64,000 nt of DNA from Paractinoplanes toevensis. GTDB lineage: Bacteria > Actinomycetota > Actinomycetes > Mycobacteriales > Micromonosporaceae. Position 1 is the first letter of the stretch. Every line of letters starts with the position of its first letter. Location: contig NZ_BOQN01000133.1 of assembly GCF_018332695.1 (NCBI RefSeq), positions 1 to 64,000 on the forward strand, in the 5' to 3' direction. Under the pieces are notes generated by a model that was given only the letters and a program-made list of their open reading frames with translations, was not told the origin of the DNA and made no database searches. A program made the position numbers and the translations under genes. Of the stretch, positions 42,653 to 50,627 are shown in pieces.

Positions 42653-43432
42653 ATGGCACCACTTCTGGAGGCACGCGGCCTGTCGCGGAGCTTCGGACAC
42701 GTCCGGGCGCTCGACGACGCGTCGTTCGACATCGAAGCCGGTGAGGTCGTCGCCTTGATCGGCGACAACGGAGCCGGCAAGTCCACCCTGGTCAAGGCAC
42801 TCACCGGCAACCTGCCCGTCGACTCCGGCGAGCTGTATTTCGAGGGCGCGCCGGTCACCATCCACAGCCCGCACCAGGCCTCGGAGATGGGCATGGAGGT
42901 CGTGTACCAGGACCTCGCCCTGGCCCCCCACCTCAACCCGGTACAGAACATGTTCCTGGGCCGCGAGATCCCCCGCAAAGGTTTGCTCGGCTCCCTCGGA
43001 TTCATGGACGAGAAGAAGATGCGCGCCACCGCCGAGGCCGGCTTCGCCGAGCTCGGCGGCACCGTCCGCTCGTTCACCGCGCCCGTCGGCGCGATGTCCG
43101 GCGGGCAGCGTCAGCAGATCGCGATCGTCCGCGCGATCAGCTGGGCCGACAAGATCGTCTTCCTGGACGAACCGACCGCCGCGCTCGGCGTCGTGCAGAC
43201 CAGGAACGTCCTGGACACCATCAAACGCGTACGGGACAAGGGGATCGCCGTGGTCCTCATCTCGCACTCCATGCCCCACGTCCTGCAGGTCGCCGACCGC
43301 ATCCAGGTCATGCGCCTGGGCACCCGGGTGGCGACCATGCCGGCCGAAGGCACGACCGTCGAGCAGCTGGTCGGTGCGATGACCGGCGCTCTGGACTCGC
43401 AGACCGTCAAGCGCAAGGAAAACGCGTCATGA
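42653..43432 (+). CDS. Sugar ABC transporter ATPase (single-domain, FrcA-like)
   Basis: A 259-residue ATPase. It has Walker A GDNGAGKST (about residues 38-46), signature MSGGQRQQIAI (about 146), Walker B VFLDEPTAALG and switch SHSM. Ribose-type importers often use a 500-residue tandem ATPase; this one has a single domain and so works as a homodimer, as in fructose-type FrcA systems. AAAGG precedes the ATG. It overlaps the permease by 4 bp. Confidence 0.9.
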   Translation: MAPLLEARGLSRSFGHVRALDDASFDIEAGEVVALIGDNGAGKSTLVKALTGNLPVDSGELYFEGAPVTIHSPHQASEMGMEVVYQDLALAPHLNPVQNMFLGREIPRKGLLGSLGFMDEKKMRATAEAGFAELGGTVRSFTAPVGAMSGGQRQQIAIVRAISWADKIVFLDEPTAALGVVQTRNVLDTIKRVRDKGIAVVLISHSMPHVLQVADRIQVMRLGTRVATMPAEGTTVEQLVGAMTGALDSQTVKRKENAS

Positions 43433-44526
43433 GCGTCATCACCCCGCCCGGCCAGGCCCCCGACCAGCAAGCCGTCATCGAGCCGCCGGCGCGGCAGTCG
43501 TACCTCCGGCGCGCCGCGAACCTGCAATCGGTCTGGATCCTCGGCGTCCTCGTCGTCATCATCGCCGCCTTCTCCGCGGCGGCCGGCACCAAGTTCCTGT
43601 CCACCAGCAACTTCTCGCTGATCTCCCAGAACATCGCGGTCTGGGCCGTGCTCGGGGTCGGGATGACCTTCGTCATCATCACCTCCGGCATCGACCTGTC
43701 CATCGGCTCGGTGCTGGTCTTCTCGTCCGTCATCGCGGCCAAGATCATGGAATCGGTCGGCGGGGACGGCTGGTCCACCGCGGCCGCCGGGATCGGCGGA
43801 GCGCTCGCGTCCGGGATCGCCTGGGGCGCGCTCAACGGCTTCCTCATCGCCAAGGCGAAGATCCCGCCGCTGATCGTCACCCTCGGCGCGCTGTCGGTCG
43901 CGCTCGGCCTGGCCCAGGTCCTCACCGGCGGCATCGACATCCGCTCGGTCCCGGAATCGCTGACCGACTTCAACACGTACATCAAGATCCTTGGCATTCC
44001 GGCGCTGCCCTTCGTCGCCCTGATCGTGCTGATCATCGGTGGGATCGTGCTGCACAAGACGAAGTTCGGCCGATACACGTACGCCGTGGGCTCCAACGAA
44101 CTCGGCGCCCGCCGGGTCGGCATCAACGTCGACCGGCACCTGATCCTGGTGTACGCCCTGTCCGGCGCCTGCGCCGGACTCGGCGCGGTGCTGGCCCTGG
44201 CCCAGTTCGGCACCACCACCATCGCCGGGCAGTCGCTGACCAACCTCAACGTGATCGCGGCCGTCGTCATCGGCGGCACCTCGATCTTCGGCGGCGAAGG
44301 CTCGATCTTCGGCACCGTCGTCGGCCTGTTCATCCCCGCGGTCCTGCAGGCCGGCTTCGTCATCGTCGGCGTCGAGGCCTTCTGGCAGGGCGTCGCCGTC
44401 GGATCGGTCCTCGTCGCCGCCGTCTACGTCGACCAGTCCCGCCGCGCTGCCGCCCTGCGGGGCAGTTCCCGGCCGTCCTTCCTCGCCCTCCTCGGAGCCA
44501 AGAAAGCTAAGGAACCCGCCCGATGA
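43429..44526 (+). CDS. Sugar ABC transporter permease (RbsC-like)
   Basis: A 365-residue inner-membrane permease of the branched-chain/ribose permease family with 8-10 hydrophobic segments. GVGMTFVIITSGIDLSIGSV (about residues 78-97) and VIGGTSIFGGEGSIFGTVVG (about 282-301) are conserved family segments. The N-terminus (about 30 residues) and C-terminus are cytoplasmic. It overlaps both the ATPase and the binding-protein genes by ATGA. Confidence 0.9.
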   Translation: MSVITPPGQAPDQQAVIEPPARQSYLRRAANLQSVWILGVLVVIIAAFSAAAGTKFLSTSNFSLISQNIAVWAVLGVGMTFVIITSGIDLSIGSVLVFSSVIAAKIMESVGGDGWSTAAAGIGGALASGIAWGALNGFLIAKAKIPPLIVTLGALSVALGLAQVLTGGIDIRSVPESLTDFNTYIKILGIPALPFVALIVLIIGGIVLHKTKFGRYTYAVGSNELGARRVGINVDRHLILVYALSGACAGLGAVLALAQFGTTTIAGQSLTNLNVIAAVVIGGTSIFGGEGSIFGTVVGLFIPAVLQAGFVIVGVEAFWQGVAVGSVLVAAVYVDQSRRAAALRGSSRPSFLALLGAKKAKEPAR

Positions 44527-45560
44527 TCAAATCTCGAATCCTCCTGGCCGCCGGCAGCGTCGCCGCGGTCGCCGTCCTGGCCGCGTGCAGCAGCTCCAAG
44601 CCCGCCGAAAGCACCACCAACACGGCCGCCGGGGATCCCAGCGCGCCCGCCGCCTCGGCCGCCGTAGCACCGGCGAAAGCGGCGAAGAACTACAGCATCC
44701 AGTTCATCCAGGGTGTGGCCGGCGACGAGTTCTACATCACCATGCAGTGCGGGATCGAGGCCGAAGCGGCCAAGCTCGGCGTCAGCGTCAAGACCCAGGG
44801 CCCGCAGAAGTTCGACCCCACCCTGCAGAAGCCGATCCTCGACTCGGTCGTGGCGGCCAAGCCCGACGCCATCCTCATCGCCCCGACCGACGTCACCGCC
44901 ATGCAGACGCCGCTGAAGGCCGCGGCGGCGGCCGGCATCAAGGTCGTGCTCGTGGACACCACCACCGAGGACCCGTCGTACGCGGCCAGCGCCATCGCCT
45001 CGGACAACGTCGGCGGCGGAAAGGCGGCGTTCGAGGCCATCAAGCAGCTCAACCCGGGCGGCGGCAAGGTCATGGTGATGTCCACCGACCCCGGCGTCTC
45101 CACCGTCGACCAGCGCATCCAGGGTTTCGAAGAGGCCGCCAAGGCCGACTCGAAGTTCCAGTATCTGCCGGTGCAGTACTCGCACAACGACCCGGCCACG
45201 GCGGCCAACCTGATCAGCTCCGCGCTGCAGAAGGACTCCGACATCATCGGCGTCTTCGCCGCCAACCTGTTCGCGGCCGAGGGCACCGCCACCGGCGTCC
45301 GCCAGGCCGGCAAGACCAGCACGGTCAAGATCGTCGGCTTCGACGCGGGCCCGAACCAGATCAAGGCCCTGCAGCAGGGCACGGTGCAGGCCCTGATCGC
45401 CCAGCAGCCCGGGGCGATCGGCCAGTACGGGGTCGACGAGGCCGTCGCCGCCCTCGACGGCGGCCAGGTCGCGCCGAAGATCCAGACCAGCTTCACCACC
45501 ATCACCAAGGACAACCTGAGCAGCGAGGGCGGGCAGGCCGCGTACAAGTCCAGTTGCTGA
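44523..45560 (+). CDS. Sugar ABC transporter substrate-binding lipoprotein
   Basis: A 345-residue periplasmic-binding-protein-4 family lipoprotein. The signal peptide ends with the lipobox LAAC (Cys about residue 22), followed by an Ala/Ser/Pro-rich linker. The sugar-binding domain contains YSIQFIQGVAGDEFYITMQ (about 57) and VKIVGFDAGPNQIKALQQG. It is last of the importer operon. The ligand is a sugar or polyol; which one is not visible. Confidence 0.9.
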   Translation: MIKSRILLAAGSVAAVAVLAACSSSKPAESTTNTAAGDPSAPAASAAVAPAKAAKNYSIQFIQGVAGDEFYITMQCGIEAEAAKLGVSVKTQGPQKFDPTLQKPILDSVVAAKPDAILIAPTDVTAMQTPLKAAAAAGIKVVLVDTTTEDPSYAASAIASDNVGGGKAAFEAIKQLNPGGGKVMVMSTDPGVSTVDQRIQGFEEAAKADSKFQYLPVQYSHNDPATAANLISSALQKDSDIIGVFAANLFAAEGTATGVRQAGKTSTVKIVGFDAGPNQIKALQQGTVQALIAQQPGAIGQYGVDEAVAALDGGQVAPKIQTSFTTITKDNLSSEGGQAAYKSSC

Positions 45561-45566
45561 CCGAGC

Positions 45567-45592
45567 GGGCGCGGGTCACCGGACCCGCGCCC
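45567..45592. terminator. GC-rich hairpin after the ABC importer
   Basis: A perfect 11-bp stem (GGGCGCGGGTC / GACCCGCGCCC) with a 4-nt loop lies 7 bp after the binding-protein stop. No T tract follows, so it is a factor-dependent or actinobacterial I-shaped terminator, or a stability element. ppa starts 21 bp further on. Confidence 0.55.
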
Positions 45593-45613
45593 GTCACCAG
45601 GAGGTGCGGCGTC

Positions 45614-46099
45614 ATGGAATTCGATGTGCTGGTCGAGATTCCGAAGGGAACCCGCAACAAGTACGAGGTCGATCCGGGAACCGGTCGCATCCATCTCGAC
45701 CGGACGCTGTTCACCGCGACCCAGTACCCCGCCGACTACGGCTACATCGAAGGCACCTGCGGCACCGGTGGCACGGCACTCGACGCCCTGGTGCTGGTGC
45801 GCGAGCCGACCTTCCCCGGCTGCCTGGTGCTCAGCCGGGCGATCGGCCTCTTCCGGATGCGCGACGAGATCGGCCCCACGCCCAAGGTGCTGACCGTGCC
45901 CACGGCCGACCCCCGGCTCGCCTATCTGCAGGACATCACCGATCTGGACCGGTTCCTGCTCCTGGAGATCCAGCACTTCTTCGAGATCTACAAGGCGGTC
46001 GAGCCGGGCAAGACCGTGCAGATCGACGAGGAGCCCTGGTCCGGGCGGGCGGAAGCGGAGGCCGAGATCGAGCGAGCCGTCGAGCGAGCGCGCCACTGA
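45614..46099 (+). CDS. ppa: Inorganic pyrophosphatase (family I)
   Basis: A 161-residue soluble pyrophosphatase. EIPKGTRNKYEVD (about residues 8-20), YPADYGYIEGT (about 38-48), DALVLVREPTFPG and FFEIYKAVEPGK are the conserved active-site segments. AGGAGGTGCGGCGTC precedes the ATG. One departure is seen: the usual metal-binding D-x-D-P-L-D-x-L stretch reads T-A-L-D-A-L-V-L here, so the first Asp residues of the site are changed. It may be a divergent second copy. It is on the same strand as the importer but behind a hairpin. Confidence 0.85.
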   Translation: MEFDVLVEIPKGTRNKYEVDPGTGRIHLDRTLFTATQYPADYGYIEGTCGTGGTALDALVLVREPTFPGCLVLSRAIGLFRMRDEIGPTPKVLTVPTADPRLAYLQDITDLDRFLLLEIQHFFEIYKAVEPGKTVQIDEEPWSGRAEAEAEIERAVERARH

Positions 46100-46138
46100 G
46101 ATCCTGAAGATCGGCCGGCTCGGGCCGATAGGCAGTGC

Positions 46139-47629
46139 ATGAGACGTGTCCCGGCGCCGGCGGTACCGATCTTCGCCACGCTCACCGGCTCGGTGTCCGT
46201 TTTCGCCCCGGGGACCACGGCCGCCCACGTCGCGTACCTCATCGGTTTCGGCGGTGTGGTGCTGTGCGCGTGGCTGGGCCTGCGGACGATCTCCGGACCG
46301 AGCAGGGGCGCTTTCCGGCTGGTCGCGGCCGCGCTGTCGGTCTGGCTCACCGGTGACGTCCTGTACGACCTGCTGGACCGTTTCGCCGGCCCGGTCGGTG
46401 ACGTCTCCCCGTCCGACCTTCTCTGGCTCTCCGGCTATCCGCTGCTGATGGCGGCCATGGTCAAGCTGGTCCGGCTGCGGGCGCCCGGCCGGCTGCGGGA
46501 CGGCATGCTCGACGCCGCCGCCATGACGACGGTGGTGGCCTGGCTGTTCTGGCAGTTCCTGATCCTGCCGGCGGCCGAGTCCCAGGACCTCTCCACCGGC
46601 ACGATCGTCGGCGCGCTCTACCCGTTCGGCGACGTGATGTTCTTCGCCGGCACCGCGATCCTGGTCTTCGCCCCCGGTGCCACCCGCGGATCGGCCCGCT
46701 ATCTGGTCTCGGCCCTGATCCTGACCGTGATCGGCGACGTCAGCATCTCGCTGCTGCCGGTCCTGTTCGAGAACCTGTCCCGTTCGGGCCAGGCCGACCG
46801 GTTCGACGGCCTGCTCCTGCTGGCGAACAGCCTGCTGGCGGCGGCCATCGTGCGGCAGGACGCGGCGCGGATCGCCGAGCCGGACCGCGGGTCGGCGGCG
46901 CAACGACTGCATCCGGCGCGCGTGGTGTTCCTCGGCATCGCCCTGGTGGTGATGCCCACGGTGACCGGCCTGTACTCGTTCCACACCACGCTCAGCCGGG
47001 TGTCGCTGCTCGTCTCGATCGCGCTGTTGACCACGTTCATCCTGATGCGGTTCGTCTTCGTGGTACGCGAGCAGGAGCACATGAAGATCGCGCTGGCGCA
47101 CCGGGCCGAGCACGACCAACTGACCGGACTGGCCAACCGGACCACGCTGCACACCCAACTGGAGCTGGAACTGCTCCGGCCGTCCGGGTTCGGCCCGCTC
47201 GTTCTCTACCTGGATCTCGACGGCTTCAAACAGATCAACGACCGGTACGGCCACGCCGCCGGCGACCTGATCCTGGTCGAGTTCGCCCGGCGGCTGACCA
47301 GCACGATCCGGCCGGCGGACACCGCGGCCCGGTTCGGCGGAGACGAGTTCGTCGTGCTCACCACCGCCGTCCAGGACGAGGCCGGCGCCCGGCAGTTGGC
47401 CGCCCGGCTGCGCGCGCTGGCCGACGAACCGGTCGCCTGGCGCGGCGAGACTCTCCGCTTCGGGGTCAGCGTCGGCCTGGCGGCGTGGGGCCCGCTGGAC
47501 CGGCCGAGCGCCGACGGCCTGTTCGCCGCGGCCGACGCGGCCATGTACGCCGAGAAGACCGCCCGCAAACAGGCCGCGGCGCGCTACGCCGCTTCGATGT
47601 CGGAGAACAGCCCCTTGAACGGAACCTGA
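46139..47629 (+). CDS. Membrane-bound diguanylate cyclase (GGDEF)
   Basis: A 496-residue protein. About nine hydrophobic segments fill residues 10-320 (for example LIGFGGVVLCAWLGL, AAAMTTVVAWLFWQFLIL, VSIALLTTFILMRFVFVV), followed by a GGDEF domain. HDQLTGLANRTTL (about 325), LDLDGFKQINDRYGH (about 358), RPAD-x5-GGDEF (about 394-407) are intact. The active site and the RxxD inhibitory site are therefore both present and c-di-GMP synthesis is expected. The membrane part is a possible sensor of unknown input. The last 46 bp overlap the convergent EthD-like gene. Confidence 0.9.
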   Translation: MRRVPAPAVPIFATLTGSVSVFAPGTTAAHVAYLIGFGGVVLCAWLGLRTISGPSRGAFRLVAAALSVWLTGDVLYDLLDRFAGPVGDVSPSDLLWLSGYPLLMAAMVKLVRLRAPGRLRDGMLDAAAMTTVVAWLFWQFLILPAAESQDLSTGTIVGALYPFGDVMFFAGTAILVFAPGATRGSARYLVSALILTVIGDVSISLLPVLFENLSRSGQADRFDGLLLLANSLLAAAIVRQDAARIAEPDRGSAAQRLHPARVVFLGIALVVMPTVTGLYSFHTTLSRVSLLVSIALLTTFILMRFVFVVREQEHMKIALAHRAEHDQLTGLANRTTLHTQLELELLRPSGFGPLVLYLDLDGFKQINDRYGHAAGDLILVEFARRLTSTIRPADTAARFGGDEFVVLTTAVQDEAGARQLAARLRALADEPVAWRGETLRFGVSVGLAAWGPLDRPSADGLFAAADAAMYAEKTARKQAAARYAASMSENSPLNGT

Positions 47630-47889
47630 GATCCCACGAGCGCGCCGAACAGCTCGCCGGCCGCCGGAGTCGCGACCGCGGCGGAGGCGTCCCCGTAGCT
47701 CTCGAAATAAAGATCGAGCGTCCGATACGCCGGGGTGGCCGTGCCGTCCTCCTTCGGCCACACCTTGGCCGATTCGAGCCGCCGCAGCTTCGGGAGCTTC
47801 TCCGCGGCCGCCCTCATCTCCGCGTAAAGGAGCTCGAACGCGCTCGGGTCGGCCGGATTGTCGATGATCAACGTGATCTTGGTAGGCAT
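47584..47889 (-). CDS. EthD-like small protein
   Basis: A 101-residue protein with the EthD/dimeric ferredoxin-like pattern (ITLIIDNPADPSAFELLYAEM, LDLYFESYGDASAAVATPAAGELF). EthD-like proteins are small dimers found beside degradation genes, mostly of unknown function. It is the last gene of the TetR-linked operon, 33 bp after the flavoprotein. Its 3' end overlaps the diguanylate cyclase gene. Confidence 0.75.
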   Translation of the reverse strand: MPTKITLIIDNPADPSAFELLYAEMRAAAEKLPKLRRLESAKVWPKEDGTATPAYRTLDLYFESYGDASAAVATPAAGELFGALVGSQVPFKGLFSDIEAA

Positions 47890-47922
47890 CGCATCTCCTC
47901 AGATAGAACGAAAATCAAAATC

Positions 47923-49329
47923 TCAGCGGCCGTACGCCTCGAGCAGGCGCAGCCAGACCTCGCTGACGGTCGGGTAGGCGGGCACGGCATGCCACAGCCG
48001 GTCCAGCGGAACCTCGCCGACCACCGCGATGGTCGCCGCGTGCAGGAGTTCGGCCACGTCCGGGCCGACCAGGGTGAATCCGACGAGCACGTGTCGATCC
48101 TCGTCGACGACCATCCGGGCGTGCCCCTGATAGCCGTCGGCGTGCAGCGCGGATCCCGCGACCGCGGCCAGGTCGTAGTCGACGACCCGGACCCGCAGCC
48201 CGGCGGCCTGCGCGGCGGCGGCGGTAAGACCCACCGACGCGACCTCGGGGTCGGTGAAGACGACCTGCGGCACGGCACGCTCGTCGGCCGTGGCGGCGTG
48301 CCGGCCCCACCGGCCGTCCTCGACCGGGGCGCCCTCGGCGCGCGCCACGATCACGTCCCCCACCGCACGAGCCTGGTACTTGCCCTGGTGGGTCAGCAGA
48401 GCCCGCCGGTTGACGTCGCCGGCGGCGTACAACCAGCCGCCCGCGTCGACGACCCGCAGCGTGTCGTCGACGGTGAGCCAGGAACCGGGCTTCAGGCCGA
48501 TCGAGTCGAGCCCGATGTCCTGCGTGTTCGGCGTACGGCCGATAGCGACCAGAAGTTCGTCGGCGTCGATCCGCTCGCCGTCGGTGAGGGTGAGGTGCAC
48601 GACGCCGTCGCTGTCCCGGCTCACCGACGCGACCTCGGCACCGGTGCGCACCGACGCGCCCGCCTGCCGCAACGACTGCGTGACCAGCTCGCCGGCGAAC
48701 GGCTCCGCGAGGTGCAGCACCCCGTCCCGGGCCAGCATCGTCACCGTGGATCCGAGACTCGTGAACGCGGTCGCCATCTCCGACGCCACCACGCCACCGC
48801 CGATGACGGCGAGGCGAGCGGGCACCTCCTGCGCGGCGGCCGCCTCCCGGCTGGTCCACGGCACCGCCTCACGCAGACCGGTGATGTCCGGGAGCAGTGC
48901 GCTGCTTCCGGTGGCGACGACGACCGCGTGCCGCGCGGTGAGCGTCGTCGTGGACCCGTCCAGGGTCACCTCGACGACCCGCTCGGAGGTGATCCGCCCC
49001 TGGCCCCGGTACAGCGTGATGCCGGCCGACTCCAGCCAGGCCACCTGCCCGTCGTCCGTCCAGTTCGAGGCGAACGCGTCGCGGCGGCGCAGCACGGCGG
49101 CCGCGTCCAGATCCCCGGTGACCGCCTCCCGGGCGCCCGGCAGCCGGCGTGCGGCCTGCAGTGCGGCCGAACTCCGCAGCAGCGCCTTGGTCGGCATGCA
49201 GGCCCAGTAGGAGCACTCGCCGCCGACCAGCTCGCGCTCGACCACGGCGACGGTCAGACCGCCCCGCACGATCCGATCGGCGACGTTCTCCCCGACCGGT
49301 CCCGCCCCGATGACCACGACGTCGTACAT
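47923..49329 (-). CDS. Pyridine nucleotide-disulfide oxidoreductase family flavoprotein
   Basis: A 468-residue class I flavoprotein. VVIGAGPVGENVADRI (about residues 4-19) binds FAD, ECSYWACMPTK (about 38-48) contains the redox CxxxxC pair, VIGGGVVASEMATAF (about 176) binds NAD(P), and YAAGDVNRRALLTHQGKYQAR (about 303-323, read as the second FAD motif) follows. The C-terminal His-Pro-Thr of dihydrolipoamide or mercuric reductases reads AYPTVSE, so the usual base is Tyr. It may not reduce a classical disulfide. It is 1 bp downstream of the membrane protein gene and under the same TetR-type operators. Confidence 0.85.
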   Translation of the reverse strand: MYDVVVIGAGPVGENVADRIVRGGLTVAVVERELVGGECSYWACMPTKALLRSSAALQAARRLPGAREAVTGDLDAAAVLRRRDAFASNWTDDGQVAWLESAGITLYRGQGRITSERVVEVTLDGSTTTLTARHAVVVATGSSALLPDITGLREAVPWTSREAAAAQEVPARLAVIGGGVVASEMATAFTSLGSTVTMLARDGVLHLAEPFAGELVTQSLRQAGASVRTGAEVASVSRDSDGVVHLTLTDGERIDADELLVAIGRTPNTQDIGLDSIGLKPGSWLTVDDTLRVVDAGGWLYAAGDVNRRALLTHQGKYQARAVGDVIVARAEGAPVEDGRWGRHAATADERAVPQVVFTDPEVASVGLTAAAAQAAGLRVRVVDYDLAAVAGSALHADGYQGHARMVVDEDRHVLVGFTLVGPDVAELLHAATIAVVGEVPLDRLWHAVPAYPTVSEVWLRLLEAYGR

Positions 49330-49330
49330 G

Positions 49331-49888
49331 TCAGTTTCCCTTCGCCGTACGGCCGAGCCGGATGGCCGCGATGAGGAAGAAGATGGCGCCCGGGATGGCG
49401 TAGCCGACGGCGTTGGTCAGCACCGGGTTGTCCGCGGACGCACCGGCGATGAACGATCCGCCGGCGAGCACCGAGATGCCGCCGCTGATGATCATCGGCC
49501 ACTGCCCGCCCATCCGGCGGCGAGTTACCCCCACGATCAACTGGATGAGGCCGGCAACCACCGCCCAGGCGCCCCAGACCCGCAGGACCGCCGGGATGCC
49601 GGACGCCGCGCCGACGGCCAGGCCGGCGGCCGCCAGCAGGCTGATCGCGACGTTCACGTAGAGCAGCACCGGCGAACCGGTGGCTCGCGAGGCACGGGCG
49701 TCGACGATGGCGGCGGCCACGTCGAACAGCGGATAGATGACCAGCAGCGTCGCGGTGAGCGGGTTGAGGTGCTTCGCGAGCGGGATCATCACGAGGGCCC
49801 AGACGAGCGCGAACGCGAAGCGCACGAAGTACAGGCGCCGCAGGGCGAAGGCGGTCGTCGAGATGCCGGGGGCGGCAACGGTGGTCAT
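49331..49888 (-). CDS. Unknown integral membrane protein (DUF308-like)
   Basis: A 185-residue protein with about six hydrophobic segments (FVRFAFALVWALVMIPLAK, LLYVNVAISLLAAAGLAVG, VWGAWAVVAGLIQLIVGV, AIPGAIFFLIAAIRLG). It resembles the DUF308/acid-resistance membrane proteins in layout. GGAGGAAAG precedes the ATG at 49888. It heads a three-gene operon with the flavoprotein and EthD-like gene. Function is unknown. Confidence 0.75.
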   Translation of the reverse strand: MTTVAAPGISTTAFALRRLYFVRFAFALVWALVMIPLAKHLNPLTATLLVIYPLFDVAAAIVDARASRATGSPVLLYVNVAISLLAAAGLAVGAASGIPAVLRVWGAWAVVAGLIQLIVGVTRRRMGGQWPMIISGGISVLAGGSFIAGASADNPVLTNAVGYAIPGAIFFLIAAIRLGRTAKGN

Positions 49889-49907
49889 GGGCTTTCCTCC
49901 GAGAGGA

Positions 49908-50011
49908 GAACGAACGTTCTGTCTCACGGAACGATGACGGCTGCGCTGGCGGTTGTCAAGACCGAACGTTCTATCCACCTGGCGGACGATGGCGAGACCG
50001 AACGTTCTGTC
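49908..50011. promoter_or_regulatory. Three copies of a TetR-type operator in the divergent promoter
   Basis: GAACGAACGTTCTGTC (49908-49923), GACCGAACGTTCTATC (49960-49975) and GACCGAACGTTCTGTC (49996-50011) share a GAACGTTC palindrome core. The outer two sit about 20 bp and 15 bp from the divergent start codons, which fits repression of both the operon and the TetR gene. Confidence 0.78.
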
Positions 50012-50025
50012 GCTACGCTGGTCGG

Positions 50026-50625
50026 ATGACGCGTCCGTCCGAGGCTCGAGAGCGCCTGCTGACCACCGCGACCGGGATCTTCTACGCGGAGGGCATCCAC
50101 TCGGTCGGGGTCGATCGGATCATCGCCGAGGCCAAGGTGACCAGGGCCACCTTCTATCGCCACTTCCCCGGCAAGGAAGACCTGGTCCTGGCCTATCTGC
50201 GGAGCGCCGACGCGGCCATCCGCGCACAGATCGACGCGGCCGCCGGCGACGACCAGCCCGCCGGCGACGCCGTCCGGGCCGTGGCGACCTCGATCGCCGA
50301 CGGCATCCGCTCCCCCGGTTTCCGCGGATGCGCCTTCCTGAACGCCGTCGCCGAGTACCCCGATCCGGCCCACCCGGTGCACCGGGCCGTCCTCGCCCAC
50401 CGGCAGTGGTTCCTCGACACGATCAACACCCTGATGGCGAACATCGAGGAGACCGAGGCCGCGGCGGCCGCGCAGCACTTCGTGATGCTCCGCGACGGCG
50501 CCATGGCCGCCGGTTGCCTCTTCGACCCGGCGCTGATCTGCGACACCTTCCTGCGCGGTGTCGAGGGACTCGTGCGGATCCACGGCTCGCGGCAAGCTTC
50601 GGACTCACCGCGAGCCGTGGTCTGA
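50026..50625 (+). CDS. TetR-family regulator
   Basis: A 199-residue repressor. The N-terminal helix-turn-helix region (ARERLLTTATGIFYAEGIHS, then VDRIIAEAKVTRATFYRHFPGKEDLV, read in two parts) is typical of TetR proteins. The C-terminal domain (RGCAFLNAVAEYPDP near residue 99) resembles the TetR_C subgroup with the conserved Cys-Ala-Phe-Leu-Asn. It is divergent from the membrane protein operon and three matching operators lie between them, so it is very likely autoregulatory. Confidence 0.9.
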   Translation: MTRPSEARERLLTTATGIFYAEGIHSVGVDRIIAEAKVTRATFYRHFPGKEDLVLAYLRSADAAIRAQIDAAAGDDQPAGDAVRAVATSIADGIRSPGFRGCAFLNAVAEYPDPAHPVHRAVLAHRQWFLDTINTLMANIEETEAAAAAQHFVMLRDGAMAAGCLFDPALICDTFLRGVEGLVRIHGSRQASDSPRAVV

Positions 50626-50627
50626 CC

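Noticed and set aside
46110-46129. ATCGGCC/GGCCGAT hairpin between ppa and the diguanylate cyclase
   Set aside because: Only a 7-bp GC-rich stem without a T tract; expected by chance in this base composition.
44732-47761. 1009-codon minus-strand open frame across the ABC, ppa and GGDEF genes
   Set aside because: It runs antisense to five well-supported genes and has shadow composition.
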